A stretch of 39,350 nucleotides of DNA from Shewanella chilikensis (GTDB lineage Bacteria > Pseudomonadota > Gammaproteobacteria > Enterobacterales > Shewanellaceae), in the NCBI RefSeq assembly GCF_002836945.1, contig NZ_NIJM01000040.1, forward strand, positions 1-39,350. The letters run 5' to 3'. Position 1 is the stretch's first letter, and every line of letters begins with the position of its first letter. The position numbers were made by a program, and so were the translations under genes. Positions 8,643 to 17,599 of this stretch are shown here, one piece after another. The notes beneath the pieces were generated by a model that was not told where the DNA came from, did no database searches, and worked only from the letters and a program-made list of their open reading frames with translations.

Positions 8643-10571
8643 TCAACAGCCAAATAACAGCGATGAGGCAGAGCTATCGCAGCCGCTCTCGACCTTAAGC
8701 TCATCGTCGTAAACATCACGACTGCCCAGATACTCACCGTGTTCGAACGTTTGGATATAGTAAGCTTTACCCTGGATGTAAGACACGGTTTCGCCATGCT
8801 CCTTACCGTCCTGATAACGGGCGACCTTGTTCAGTAACCCGTCTTCGGTGAAATAGTAAAAACTGCCCTGCGCCTGTCCTTTAGCGTCATATTGCTCCCG
8901 CCCCAGTTCATAACCCGCAGCAGAGTGCGCCAGCCAAGTGCCGACTTTTTTGCCGTAATGATACTCCCCTTGCCAGAGGGACACTTGGGTTTCATAGGGA
9001 TCCTGGTACTGCCACAGGCCATGCCTTTTGTCCTGGCTATAATTTCCCTTGGCTTGCAGCTCGCCTTTTTCGCTGTAGGTTTGGTATTCCCCCTCAAGCT
9101 GCCCGTGCCGGTAATGCGCCAGCTGCAACAATTGGCCATCGTGTACCTGGATTTCTCTCACTTCACCGTGCAACCGCCCCTGGCTGTCACGCTGTTCTGT
9201 ACGGCGGTTACGGGCATCTTGATAAGTCCAGAACCCCACCTTTTTGTAATGGGCATATTCGCCCTGCTCCAGCAGCTTGCCGCTGACCAGTTTCTTCTCA
9301 TAAGCGCCATGGAGCTGACCTTTTTTGTAGTGACTGGTCTCTATATAGGGCTCATCATCCCAGAGCCCCTGATACATTTGCACGGCCAGCCCCTCGCGCT
9401 TGCCCTTGATTTTTTCCTCTCGTTCAATGACAACGCCGTTGGCATCAAACTTCTGATATAGTGTCCACACCCGAGCCATATCCTGCTGCATTCTTGAACT
9501 GAGCTTGCCGTCTTGGAAGTATTGCCTATCGAGGATCTGCTTATCTTTGACAAAACGGGCGCTGAACTCCATGGTCTTGCTGCCGTCATCGGCAAACTTT
9601 TGTTCAAAGACCAAGCGGCTTTTCTCGTCAAAGCGCTGTAACTGCTGCAGCTTCGAGCTACTGGTATAAAAGGTTTGCTGCTCGCCCACCTTTTCGCCCT
9701 GCTGATAATGTTCGATTCGTGTCAACTGTCCCTTGGCATCATACTGGCGGCTTTCCCCGTGCTCTCGATTCTGCTGGAAACTGGTTTCCCGACTAAGCTG
9801 GCCATTTTTATGCCAGCGTTTGGCCGGCCCCTGCCGCTGGCCATCCACATAGACATACTCGGCCTCTTGGACACCTGTATCCCAGTATTCATAGGCTTTT
9901 CCCTGCTGACCTTTAGGGCCAAAGGTGTCAATGGAGGACAGCTCACCATTGCGGTGATAACGTTTGCGCTCCCCTGTCAGTTTACCCGCCTGATACAGGC
10001 TGCGCTCACGCAGTTGCCCACCCGGGTAGTATTCCAGTTGCTCCCCTTCCGGCAGACCATTAACCAGCGAGTGCTGCGCCTGCAGACTGCCATCCTGGTA
10101 ATAGTGGCTGTCTTTACCGACACGTTTGTCGCCCAACTGCTGATAGACTTCCTCTAACTGACCGTTACTGTAAAAGTTTTTCTGAGTGCCTCTTTGTTCA
10201 CCATCAACAAAACCGGCCTCCATGGTCAAGACGCCGTCTTCATCATAGAAGCGGATCTGGCCTTCCATCTCGCTGTTATCGTTATAGTTGCCATCGGAAG
10301 ATAGCTTGCCGTTATTGTGAAAGAACTGGTAGTTACCCAGGGCATTTTGGAAGATCCCCGGCTTGGCAAAGCTGCCCTTGAATCTGGGGGTATCCGAGCC
10401 GACATAATAGATGGTGGTCTGCCAACCATGCTGATCCTGGATTTGCGGATCTTTAACATAAAAACTGGCCTGGCGCTCACTGTCGACCACTTGCCAATCC
10501 TCATTCAGCCACACTGTCTCGGCGCTGGCCATCCAGCTCATCAGGCCACAAAGTAATATCAATACACGCAT
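8643..10571 (-). CDS. Exported MORN-variant repeat protein (YwqK antitoxin-type)
   Basis: The 642-residue product starts with a signal peptide (MRVLILLCGLMSWMASA) and consists mostly of tandem MORN-variant repeats. Units of 20-25 residues carry a YxxGxL or Y-x-N/D-G-x-L core followed by an E-x-x-Y-x-x-G turn, from about residue 75 to 630. COG2849 proteins of this type are commonly labelled YwqK-family antitoxins from the B. subtilis YwqJK pair, but the export signal here argues for an envelope function. The ATG at 10571 is chosen over upstream frame extensions because AAGGAC lies in front of it and it opens the signal peptide. It starts 10 bases after the stop of the upstream lipoprotein gene, so the two form an operon. 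The last residues (ESGCDSS and a final Cys) could form a disulfide. Confidence 0.75.
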   Translation of the reverse strand: MRVLILLCGLMSWMASAETVWLNEDWQVVDSERQASFYVKDPQIQDQHGWQTTIYYVGSDTPRFKGSFAKPGIFQNALGNYQFFHNNGKLSSDGNYNDNSEMEGQIRFYDEDGVLTMEAGFVDGEQRGTQKNFYSNGQLEEVYQQLGDKRVGKDSHYYQDGSLQAQHSLVNGLPEGEQLEYYPGGQLRERSLYQAGKLTGERKRYHRNGELSSIDTFGPKGQQGKAYEYWDTGVQEAEYVYVDGQRQGPAKRWHKNGQLSRETSFQQNREHGESRQYDAKGQLTRIEHYQQGEKVGEQQTFYTSSSKLQQLQRFDEKSRLVFEQKFADDGSKTMEFSARFVKDKQILDRQYFQDGKLSSRMQQDMARVWTLYQKFDANGVVIEREEKIKGKREGLAVQMYQGLWDDEPYIETSHYKKGQLHGAYEKKLVSGKLLEQGEYAHYKKVGFWTYQDARNRRTEQRDSQGRLHGEVREIQVHDGQLLQLAHYRHGQLEGEYQTYSEKGELQAKGNYSQDKRHGLWQYQDPYETQVSLWQGEYHYGKKVGTWLAHSAAGYELGREQYDAKGQAQGSFYYFTEDGLLNKVARYQDGKEHGETVSYIQGKAYYIQTFEHGEYLGSRDVYDDELKVESGCDSSASSLLFGC

Positions 10572-10581
10572 TTTCTTGTCC

Positions 10582-12741
10582 TTAAGGCAGTGGCGGGAAA
10601 CTGTTGACCCAGCGGATATCCAGGGGCTCGCCCTGGTACTCGAGTTTACCGATACGTTCCACACTATCGGCAACCCTTAGGTATTTGTCTTCCATGACGG
10701 CTTCGCTCAGCGGGATATCCTCTGAGCTCAGGTAGCGCGCCTGCTTGTCCAGCAACGGCAGTTGCACGTCATCGGCACTGTAGAGATGGTAACTCTGTAG
10801 GAATTGCTGCACAGATTGCTGCAGATCCAGCTCGCCAAACACTTCAAGGGGCACCAACCAGGCACGTTCACCCGGGGTATAGTCGACAGAGTGCCATACC
10901 GGGCGACCATCACAGTGCAGATGACTGGGTATTTCCAGACCATAGAAATAACGGCGAATGCCATCCTCGGTACTCAGTTGGTACTCGACTTGAGTCGTCA
11001 TGCGCTCGTTAGGCTTTGCTTTCCAGACCAAAGCCGATGGCCCTTGTTTAAAATCGCCTTCAATTTGCAGCTGGCAGATACCGGCCCAGTCCCGCGGCAA
11101 AGTCAGCTTGGCACCCTGCGGCGTATCGGCCTGAGTCGCAAAGGTGGCCGGATCAAAATCGACCGCCTCTTCGCCGGTATCATTGTAATAAAGGTAATGC
11201 TTGCCCATGGGAGGCAGGGTGTAATCGGCGGCAAAGGCCTCACGGTTCACCCAGCGCACCTCGCGGCTGAAACCGGCTTGTTGCTGATCCAAGATGGCAT
11301 GAAAGGTTACCTCTGCTGCTGGCTTGGTCAATTTCACCCGAAAGAGTTGTTGGCCGCTAAACAGCAAACTGCGATCCATGCTGTTGAGCCACTCGGGGCC
11401 ACCTTGCGGTGTCTGATAGCGAAACTCGCCTTCAAGCCCATCGAAAAACGGCACCAGATAACCATCGGCGCCGCTGAAATGCAGCAGATACTCGTCCTCT
11501 TGCTGCGCTACCGGGGTAATAATGAGTGTGCCACCGGCCAACGCCAACTGCTGCTCCTGCCCCGACTGCCATTGGCTGGAAACCGATACCAACTCGAGTG
11601 GCCTATAGTCTGCCACGGCACTGAAGGAGGATATTTTTTCAAACTGGTTTCGCTGCTCCCATCCCAGGGGCACAATCGCGGTACTGGTGACTAACGCACC
11701 ACTCTCCTGATAGGGGCCCAACTGGCTGAGTATGCTCCACTCCATTGCAATGGGTTTATCTTCGGCATCCAGCGCCTGCAGATCTCGGTAGCGGATTTCC
11801 CCCAACACTTCTCTATCGCCTTCAGTCAGCAAGAGCTCCAGTTGCAGATGTTCAGACTCGCCACGAAATGTGCCCTTACCATAGCGGAATAAGCTTTCGG
11901 CACTGAGCTCAAGCCCATCGGCAGGCTTGGGGGGCGATGCCATGATGGGGTTCCAGTTGTCCATATCATCGAAGGCGATTTGTTGCCTCAGATCGCCCAC
12001 CTGATCGAGCAGATCTTTGCGCGACATCACTATCTGTATATGGTTGTTGCCTTGTTGGCCCATGGCGTCAATCTTGCTCTCAAGCACCAACACCATTTTC
12101 TGCAACCAGCCACTCTCACGCGCCAGGCGCATATGACCATACAGACGACTATCGCCGCTTTCGGCGGTCAACTCTGCGTCCACTATCTCAGGGGTCACCT
12201 TAGTGACCAATAGTTCCGTTTGCTGACCATTAAACCCCTCGAGTATCAGCTTACTGCCCTCTTTGGCGGGGATCTTTTGCAACACACCGGGAGTCTCCAT
12301 CCCCTGAGTCAAATGCTCGATTAACTCAGGGCCCGAGCGTGCCAACATCTTTTGCCAGCTCTCTTCATCCTTGCCCTTAAATGCCAGTAATTTGCCGGAG
12401 TCTTTATCCAGGGTGATTTCAAAGCCGCGGGAAAACATCTGTTGCAACTCGGGCTCATCGTTTGCAGCGGTAAAACTACTAAAACTATTGCCGCCACCGG
12501 ACATAGTCATAAACTTGGGCACCAGCTCCAGCTTGAGTGCAGGCGAGGTCTCAATCACCTCATAGTGCATCAGAGAGTTGCTGTGCTGAGTAAATACCCG
12601 TCCGCCAATATCTATGCTGGCTTTTGTCTGTACCCAGTAATCGACTCGATCGCCTTTTTTGGGGTCAAACTCAACATGGGAATTGGGGGAACACGCGGAT
12701 AAGAGCCATAACAGGCCGAAGAGGGAAAGATACTGCTTCAT
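10582..12741 (-). CDS. Large lipoprotein of unknown function
   Basis: The 719-residue product has a lipoprotein signal (MKQYLSLFGLLWLLSAC, lipid-modified Cys at 17) and no further membrane segment. The body is predicted to be mainly beta-strand. It alternates charged and hydrophobic residues and contains a stretch rich in W-N-x-I/M around the middle. No family was recognised. The ATG at 12741 is supported by AAGGAATGAA and by the signal sequence; the open frame extends 13 codons further without a better site. It is the first gene of a two-gene operon with the MORN-repeat protein, which suggests the two act together in the periplasm or at the outer membrane. I saw no toxin motif. Confidence 0.72.
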   Translation of the reverse strand: MKQYLSLFGLLWLLSACSPNSHVEFDPKKGDRVDYWVQTKASIDIGGRVFTQHSNSLMHYEVIETSPALKLELVPKFMTMSGGGNSFSSFTAANDEPELQQMFSRGFEITLDKDSGKLLAFKGKDEESWQKMLARSGPELIEHLTQGMETPGVLQKIPAKEGSKLILEGFNGQQTELLVTKVTPEIVDAELTAESGDSRLYGHMRLARESGWLQKMVLVLESKIDAMGQQGNNHIQIVMSRKDLLDQVGDLRQQIAFDDMDNWNPIMASPPKPADGLELSAESLFRYGKGTFRGESEHLQLELLLTEGDREVLGEIRYRDLQALDAEDKPIAMEWSILSQLGPYQESGALVTSTAIVPLGWEQRNQFEKISSFSAVADYRPLELVSVSSQWQSGQEQQLALAGGTLIITPVAQQEDEYLLHFSGADGYLVPFFDGLEGEFRYQTPQGGPEWLNSMDRSLLFSGQQLFRVKLTKPAAEVTFHAILDQQQAGFSREVRWVNREAFAADYTLPPMGKHYLYYNDTGEEAVDFDPATFATQADTPQGAKLTLPRDWAGICQLQIEGDFKQGPSALVWKAKPNERMTTQVEYQLSTEDGIRRYFYGLEIPSHLHCDGRPVWHSVDYTPGERAWLVPLEVFGELDLQQSVQQFLQSYHLYSADDVQLPLLDKQARYLSSEDIPLSEAVMEDKYLRVADSVERIGKLEYQGEPLDIRWVNSFPPLP

Positions 12742-13035
12742 TTCATTCCTTGAAGAAGAACGCTTAAAAATTAGCGCCACATTATGCCAAACCAGAAGTC
12801 ATAATTCTCCTGCTATTCGACCATATACGCGGTATCGAACTGAACCCCAAGACTACGACTAAAAACAAAAAACAAGCCCCATGACTCTTGGCAGGTTTTC
12901 TCTCAGCCCAAGCTTGAATAGAGTCTTTAAAAATAACCCAAAACAGCTTAATTTTGCGATGCCCCAGTGAAGGTGCCAGGCGTTTCTTCTGTTAAAATCA
13001 ACTCAATCTGAATGCTTGAAACCAATGAGGAACTT

Positions 13036-13293
13036 ATGAACCCTATTATTGCCCTGCTGAAAGAGCACAATATCAGCGATGAACAAATAAGCAGCCTGTT
13101 CCAGAGCCTGACCGAAAATCCCCTGATGGCCATGGGTACTCTGGGGCAGTTGGGATTACCGCCGGAAAAGTTGCAGGGGTTGATGATGCAAGTGATGCAG
13201 AACCCGGCACTGATCAAAGAAGCCGTGGAAGAACTGGGACTGGATTTCTCCAAGGTTGAAGCCGCCAAAGCCCAAATGAACAAGTCTGTTTAA
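13036..13293 (+). CDS. DUF2999 family small protein
   Basis: The 85-residue soluble protein is mostly helical, with repeated hydrophobic Met/Leu positions. It fits DUF2999, a family of short proteins known from Shewanella and relatives (opening MNPIIALLKEHNISDEQIS, end EELGLDFSKVEAAKAQM). Function is unknown. GAGGAACTT directly precedes the ATG at 13036, which decides against the in-frame ATG 24 bases upstream. It stands alone, with a hairpin after the stop. Confidence 0.8.
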   Translation: MNPIIALLKEHNISDEQISSLFQSLTENPLMAMGTLGQLGLPPEKLQGLMMQVMQNPALIKEAVEELGLDFSKVEAAKAQMNKSV

Positions 13294-13301
13294 TCCTGTG
13301 C

Positions 13302-13335
13302 GCCCTCAAGGCCTGACTCATTTGGCTTTGAGGGC
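13302..13335 (+). terminator. Hairpin after DUF2999 gene
   Basis: GCCCTCAAGGCC pairs with GGCTTTGAGGGC (one wobble) across a 10-base loop, starting about 10 bases after the stop. The T-run is short (CGATTTC), so it may be a weak terminator. Confidence 0.6.
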
Positions 13336-13414
13336 CGATTTCATGTTCTGTCATGCATCCAGTATTAGGCTGATAAATTGGCTGTGCCATCAGCTCAGTT
13401 CGCTGCAACGCTTA

Positions 13415-13678
13415 GGAAGGTGCGAATAGGTCCTCGTGGCACTCTGGCTTACACAGCAATTGGCGCTCAAGGCATCTGACTGAAGGCATGCCGGGGCATG
13501 TTGAAGTCGAATAACGCAGAGAGCCGGTTGCTGTGAAAGCCCCGAAGGGCGTGGCTTACAGATCTGTCTGCTGTGTTGTGCTTCTTGCAAAGGACTAGGG
13601 CCATTTGCTGCGAACCACGCCTTGCATCCAGGCCTGTAAGCCGACGCAGAGCACACATGGGACTTGTTCGCACCTTCC
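13415..13678. mobile_element. MITE-like element with 20-bp imperfect inverted ends
   Basis: The 264-bp segment begins GGAAGGTGCGAATAGGTCC and ends with the reverse complement GGACTTGTTCGCACCTTCC; 16-17 of 19-20 terminal positions match. It has no start-to-stop gene of its own, although one minus-strand frame stays open through it. Internal motifs recur (GGCTTACA at least twice, its complement TGTAAGCC near the right end), giving a foldable structure. A related partial copy sits at 1-110 in opposite orientation. No clear target-site duplication is visible in the flanks (CTTA before, ATTTT after). Dispersed, coding-poor repeats of this sort are typical of non-autonomous elements; the mobilising transposase is not in the window. 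Confidence 0.7.
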
Positions 13679-13934
13679 ATTTTTGATAGTTCTCTGAAGC
13701 AATACCCGTATCAAGCGCCCGACAATTTCTGCAATAACTTTGATGCCCGTCCGGATTGGCCGCGGTCACACGTGCCGGCGTATTACCAAAATCAGCGGGA
13801 TAGGGATGAAATATATGTTCCTCACCATGAGTCGCAGAACAGTTGGGACACGACTTAAACTTTCGGCCGCTTCCCGGCTCCTGCTTACGTAACATTCCGC
13901 TATTCAAACGCCCACCACAAAAGTTACAGCTCAT
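13467..13934 (-). CDS. CxxC zinc-ribbon protein truncated and extended by MITE
   Basis: The first 85 codons encode a small protein with three CxxC pairs (Cys3/Cys6, Cys29/Cys32, Cys68/Cys71) and several His residues, consistent with zinc binding and with an HNH-like or ribbon fold. From codon 86 (the TGG at 13677-13679) the frame enters the MITE-like element and continues for about 70 codons of repeat-derived sequence to a stop at 13467. The native C-terminus is therefore probably lost or replaced. GGAGAGAGCTG lies in front of the ATG at 13934. The product may still be made as a 155-residue fusion. Function is unknown. Confidence 0.55.
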   Translation of the reverse strand: MSCNFCGGRLNSGMLRKQEPGSGRKFKSCPNCSATHGEEHIFHPYPADFGNTPARVTAANPDGHQSYCRNCRALDTGIASENYQKWKVRTSPMCALRRLTGLDARRGSQQMALVLCKKHNTADRSVSHALRGFHSNRLSALFDFNMPRHAFSQMP

Positions 13935-14227
13935 CAGCTCTCTCCATGTTATTAACTGATATTCAGCATGGCAAACAGCTCACGCTGAACAAACAATAAC
14001 CAAAGGCCTGTTGAAAGCCAATCTCTTATCTCTCCGTGATATTTTCCTAGCACAAGATTGAGACAAATCGTGTGCGTTTAACAAACACGCTACAAAACGC
14101 TACATCATTTGCCGTGCCACCCACTGAATCGGCGTGCTTAAGTAGGTGCTCGGTCAATATTCGACCAAGGAAGTATGGGTCGATGATCGAAAGCTGAATT
14201 TATCCCAATCATACAGGAGGTATTCCA

Positions 14228-14833
14228 GTGACAAGATCCCAGTGGTTCAAGCGTCTGTCGGCGCTATGTCTCGTCTCAGCCAGTTTGCTGCTGACACCGG
14301 CAGCCGTGGCCCAAAAACATCTCAAACAAAATCTCAGTCAATTGACCAATCAAGCGTCCAGCATAGTCTCGGGCCAAGTGGTGTCTGTGACCGATGGCTT
14401 TGATGAGCGCAAACGCCCCTATACCCAGATAACCATTCGGGTAGGTATGGATGCCAAGAACAAACATAAAGCCGGCAGCGAATATACTTTCCGCCAGTTT
14501 GGTTTGCTCAAGCCCCGCTCCATGGGTAATGGCAAAGTCTACCTTGGCGTATCCCCCGAAGGGTTCGCCCGCTGGTCGGTTGGCGAGCAGGTAGTGGCCT
14601 TTATGAATCCGGATCTCGGTGCTGGCCTGACTTCTACCGTAGGGCTGGAACAAGGCAAATTCATTGTGCAAAACGGCAAAGTCAGCAATCAACTGGGCAA
14701 CATAGGCCTGTTTGATGGCATGAACACCCAGTCGCTCAGCCCTGAAGAGCAGAGCCTTATCACCACGGCAGGTGCTGTGGATGCCGCCGCATTTATGTCT
14801 CTGGTTGGCAAACTGGTACAGGAGGCCAAATAA
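14228..14833 (+). CDS. Exported protein paired with metzincin-like protease
   Basis: The 201-residue protein begins with a signal peptide that ends near AVAQ. The mature part contains the pattern SSIVSGQVVSV, then a strand-rich middle with YTQITIRV, then VGEQVVAFMNP, which resembles small exported proteins often encoded beside matrixin-like metalloproteases. The start is GTG, with a perfect AGGAGG at 14215-14220. Its stop codon overlaps the ATG of the protease gene by one base (TAATG), so translation is probably coupled. It may be a chaperone, inhibitor or binding partner of the protease; this is inferred from gene order only. Confidence 0.7.
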   Translation: MTRSQWFKRLSALCLVSASLLLTPAAVAQKHLKQNLSQLTNQASSIVSGQVVSVTDGFDERKRPYTQITIRVGMDAKNKHKAGSEYTFRQFGLLKPRSMGNGKVYLGVSPEGFARWSVGEQVVAFMNPDLGAGLTSTVGLEQGKFIVQNGKVSNQLGNIGLFDGMNTQSLSPEEQSLITTAGAVDAAAFMSLVGKLVQEAK

Positions 14834-17358
14834 TGAAGCTTTCAAGAATTGCCACGGCCTTACTGTTGGGCTCAGTCTCCTCTGCCGCGCTGGCCGGTGG
14901 CCCGCTGTATATTCACGAACCCACAATGCAGCCCTATAAGTGGGATACTTCCAAGGGGGCGATTCCCGTCTATACCGACGGTGGCCCTGTGATTAAAAAC
15001 AAGGATGGGGTTGACGTACAAACCTTCACCATTCTGGAAAAGGGGCAGGTGTTCAATCTCGACATCACACTACCGGACGGCACTGTAATCCCGGCGGGTA
15101 CTGTGCTGGACCGGGATTACACCTTCCTCAGCATAGCTCAAGCCAATGCCATTACCGCCAAGGCCGTGGGCGAATGGTCTGCGGTGGAAACCTCCACCTT
15201 TGAGATGTCGGTGCAGGGCACCATTGAACAGCAAACCGGCATCCAGGACGTCAATCAAACCAATGTCGATCAGATCTATTCCGCCGTAAACGGCTATGGT
15301 TTCTGGGTCAACTATGACACCGATGGCCAGATACTGGAACAGTATTTCGGCGTACCACGCAGCCAGGTGCTGGGGATAGCCTTCCCCGAGTGGGCCGATG
15401 AAGAAACCGGTGAAATCCTTGAGGCCACTGCCTTGATGAACGGCTGGTACGTGGGAATAGATGACACAGAAGGCGAAATGATTGCCGGGGTATTTACCCA
15501 TGAATTCGGCCACGCCCTCAATATGTCGCACTCCCAGGCCAATGGCCATCTCAGCTATATGTCGGCCTCTTACAGCCCGCAATATGACGGGGTACCGGGT
15601 TGCGCCATCACCAATCAATACACCAGCGCCAGCCAGATAGCGCCGGACACTATTGAAACCATGTTCCCCTTCATCAATGTGTTGGGAATTCAGGGCGCCG
15701 AGCAATCAACGGTCAATGTGCGCGACGACATAGTCAACCTGTCAGATCTCTACCCTACAGCGGAATATCGTTCTGGCTACGGCTCGATTTCCGGTACCCT
15801 GTACACCAAGGAAGGAGTGGATTATTCGGGCATGAACATGGTGGCCCGCAACCTGGATAACCCACTGTACGATGTGGTCACTCAACAGTCCGGCAACCTG
15901 ACTCAAGGGCTTGTAGGCCCGGATGGCAAGTTCACCATCAATGGTCTGACACCCGGCGGCCGCTATGTGCTCTACATGGAGACCATCAAGGCCGGTGGTT
16001 ATCCTACCCAACAAACCGCCCTCTTGTCAGAGGCCGAATACTGGAACAGCAATGAAAGTAGCAATCCGGCCAGCGATAGCGCCTGTGATTTCACTCCTAT
16101 CATTGCCGAAGCCGGAGTAACCAAACAGGCCGATATCTATTTCAACGGCTACACAGATGGCATCCAATATACCCCGCTGGTAAGCGCCTTTGTGCTGGAT
16201 CATGCCAAGAACGGCAAACGTGCCATGGGGATAACCGGCACTACACCTTTCCTCTATGACAGCACCAAGAAGGCCCTGTTCGAGCTGCACCCAGCCGGTA
16301 ATGCCGTGGTTGCCGGACACCCCACCATGAACAAAAACGCTACCAAGGCCGGTGTCATGGCGGACTTCAGTGGCAACGGCATCAGCAATGCCGCCATCTG
16401 GGATCTGCGCAGCGACAAACTAACCTCGCTTGGGGATCTCAACGGTAACAGCTGCGGTGGCTCGGGGCAGTCAGGCACCAACTCCAGCTATGTCTGGGAT
16501 ATGGACGATAGCGGCGACACAGTTGTTGGCACAGCCTATCTGGATACTGACGGTAACGGCGCCTGCCAGAGTGCATTCAAGGACGAGATAGTGCCCTTTA
16601 TCTGGACCAAGAAGGCCGGTATGCAGCAACTGCCTTACCAATTTGCCGAAAAGGTTCAATGGCTGCGTGCCGACAGGATAGCCGGCAACGGCAGTACCAT
16701 TACCGGCACTTATGATGGCACCAGTCAGGTTGCCTGGGTCGATGGCCGCTTCCACGACACCTCGGCTGAGTTTGGCGCCCAGGACTCCTCGGTGATATCC
16801 AACGACGGCAGCACGGTTGGCTTTGGCACTCGCACCGGAGTCACCCTGTGGCATACGGACTCGGGCCAACAGGAGAACATAGGTAGCCTGCGCTGGTGTG
16901 AGCAGGTACCTTTCAATCACTTCTTCCTGGGTAATCTGTGTGCCGAAGGTTGGGATCACGACAGCATCAGCGCCGAGTTTGGCGTACCGCGTATGCTGCT
17001 GCTTGATGCCAGCGACGATCTGTCGATGATTACCGCTCGCTCCGGTAGCCTGTTTACCGGTTTCAGTGGTGGTATCTACCTGGAAGGTTTGGGCTGGATG
17101 AGCACCAGGGAGTTCTTCGCCAAGCAGGGCGTTACCGAAGCCAAGGCACTGACCATAGATAACCCATTTGCCATCAGTGCCAACGGCTCTGAAATGATGG
17201 GGGGTATTGCAGGCGCTGTCTTGTCTATCGATGTCGATCTGAACAAAGCCTTTGTCTGCCGGGATGGCCAGGATGTTCAGCTCAGCTTCCCTAAACAGGT
17301 TGTTGCTGCCGTTAAAGGCGGAGCCGAGTTTGGTCGCTGTGCCCACCTGAACGATTGA
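14833..17358 (+). CDS. Secreted metzincin-like zinc metalloprotease
   Basis: The 841-residue product has a signal peptide (cleavage near ALA-GG) and a zinc-binding motif HEFGHALNMSH: His223, Glu224, His227 and His233. This fits the metzincin HExxHxxGxxH signature with Asn in the usual Gly position; a Met in the following SYMSAS stretch could be the Met-turn. After the catalytic part comes a carboxypeptidase-regulatory-like beta module (around 325-390, with a GLTPGGRYVLYM stretch) and a long C-terminal half of repeated W-D/S-D-G-x-x-V-x-G blades that resembles a propeller or HAF-type extracellular repeat. Five or more Cys residues in the C-terminal half could form disulfides. GGAGG in the end of the upstream gene serves as ribosome site. 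Substrate is unknown. Confidence 0.78.
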   Translation: MKLSRIATALLLGSVSSAALAGGPLYIHEPTMQPYKWDTSKGAIPVYTDGGPVIKNKDGVDVQTFTILEKGQVFNLDITLPDGTVIPAGTVLDRDYTFLSIAQANAITAKAVGEWSAVETSTFEMSVQGTIEQQTGIQDVNQTNVDQIYSAVNGYGFWVNYDTDGQILEQYFGVPRSQVLGIAFPEWADEETGEILEATALMNGWYVGIDDTEGEMIAGVFTHEFGHALNMSHSQANGHLSYMSASYSPQYDGVPGCAITNQYTSASQIAPDTIETMFPFINVLGIQGAEQSTVNVRDDIVNLSDLYPTAEYRSGYGSISGTLYTKEGVDYSGMNMVARNLDNPLYDVVTQQSGNLTQGLVGPDGKFTINGLTPGGRYVLYMETIKAGGYPTQQTALLSEAEYWNSNESSNPASDSACDFTPIIAEAGVTKQADIYFNGYTDGIQYTPLVSAFVLDHAKNGKRAMGITGTTPFLYDSTKKALFELHPAGNAVVAGHPTMNKNATKAGVMADFSGNGISNAAIWDLRSDKLTSLGDLNGNSCGGSGQSGTNSSYVWDMDDSGDTVVGTAYLDTDGNGACQSAFKDEIVPFIWTKKAGMQQLPYQFAEKVQWLRADRIAGNGSTITGTYDGTSQVAWVDGRFHDTSAEFGAQDSSVISNDGSTVGFGTRTGVTLWHTDSGQQENIGSLRWCEQVPFNHFFLGNLCAEGWDHDSISAEFGVPRMLLLDASDDLSMITARSGSLFTGFSGGIYLEGLGWMSTREFFAKQGVTEAKALTIDNPFAISANGSEMMGGIAGAVLSIDVDLNKAFVCRDGQDVQLSFPKQVVAAVKGGAEFGRCAHLND

Positions 17359-17385
17359 TGCAAAGTTGAAGTAAACAACTGCCAA

Positions 17386-17411
17386 CGGGAGCCTCAAGGC
17401 TCCCGTTTTTT
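17386..17411 (+). terminator. Terminator of the metzincin operon
   Basis: GGGAGCC and GGCTCCC form a tight stem with a TCAA loop, followed by GTTTTTT, about 28 bases after the protease stop. Confidence 0.9.
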
Positions 17412-17415
17412 CTAT

Positions 17416-17481
17416 AAAACAAAAAAACCGACTCAAGGTCGGTTTCTGTTCTCTCTAGGAGAGATGGTACCAGAGGTCGGA
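17416..17481 (-). repeat. Duplicated tRNA-Leu 3' end plus terminator
   Basis: These 66 bases are repeated at 17551-17616 with a 135-bp offset. Read on the minus strand the unit contains the last 17 bases of tRNA-Leu (ending CCGACCTCTGGTACCA), a spacer and the GTCGGTT/AACCGAC terminator hairpin. Between the copies, 17482-17550 contains a GTGTCGG stretch that looks like a displaced T-arm, so the segment may be a decayed second tRNA gene whose T-loop has been replaced. Confidence 0.8.
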
Positions 17482-17555
17482 GCGACGGGGCTGGCCTTCC
17501 AGCCGACACGCGCGTGGCGCAATAACTTGCTCAGACCTGACTCGGAGCTGAAAAC

Positions 17556-17580
17556 AAAAAAACCGACTCAAGGTCGGTTT
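17556..17580 (-). terminator. tRNA-Leu terminator
   Basis: On the minus strand AACCGAC and GTCGGTT pair around a CTTGA loop and are followed by seven T residues, 20 bases past the tRNA CCA end. The same structure is repeated at 17421-17445. Confidence 0.85.
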
Positions 17581-17599
17581 CTGTTCTCTCTAGGAGAGA

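Noticed and set aside
8892..9461. 189-codon hydrophobic frame opposite the MORN-repeat gene
   Set aside because: No ribosome site, and its Leu/Ile-rich composition is the mirror of the repeated K/Q/E/Y codons on the other strand.
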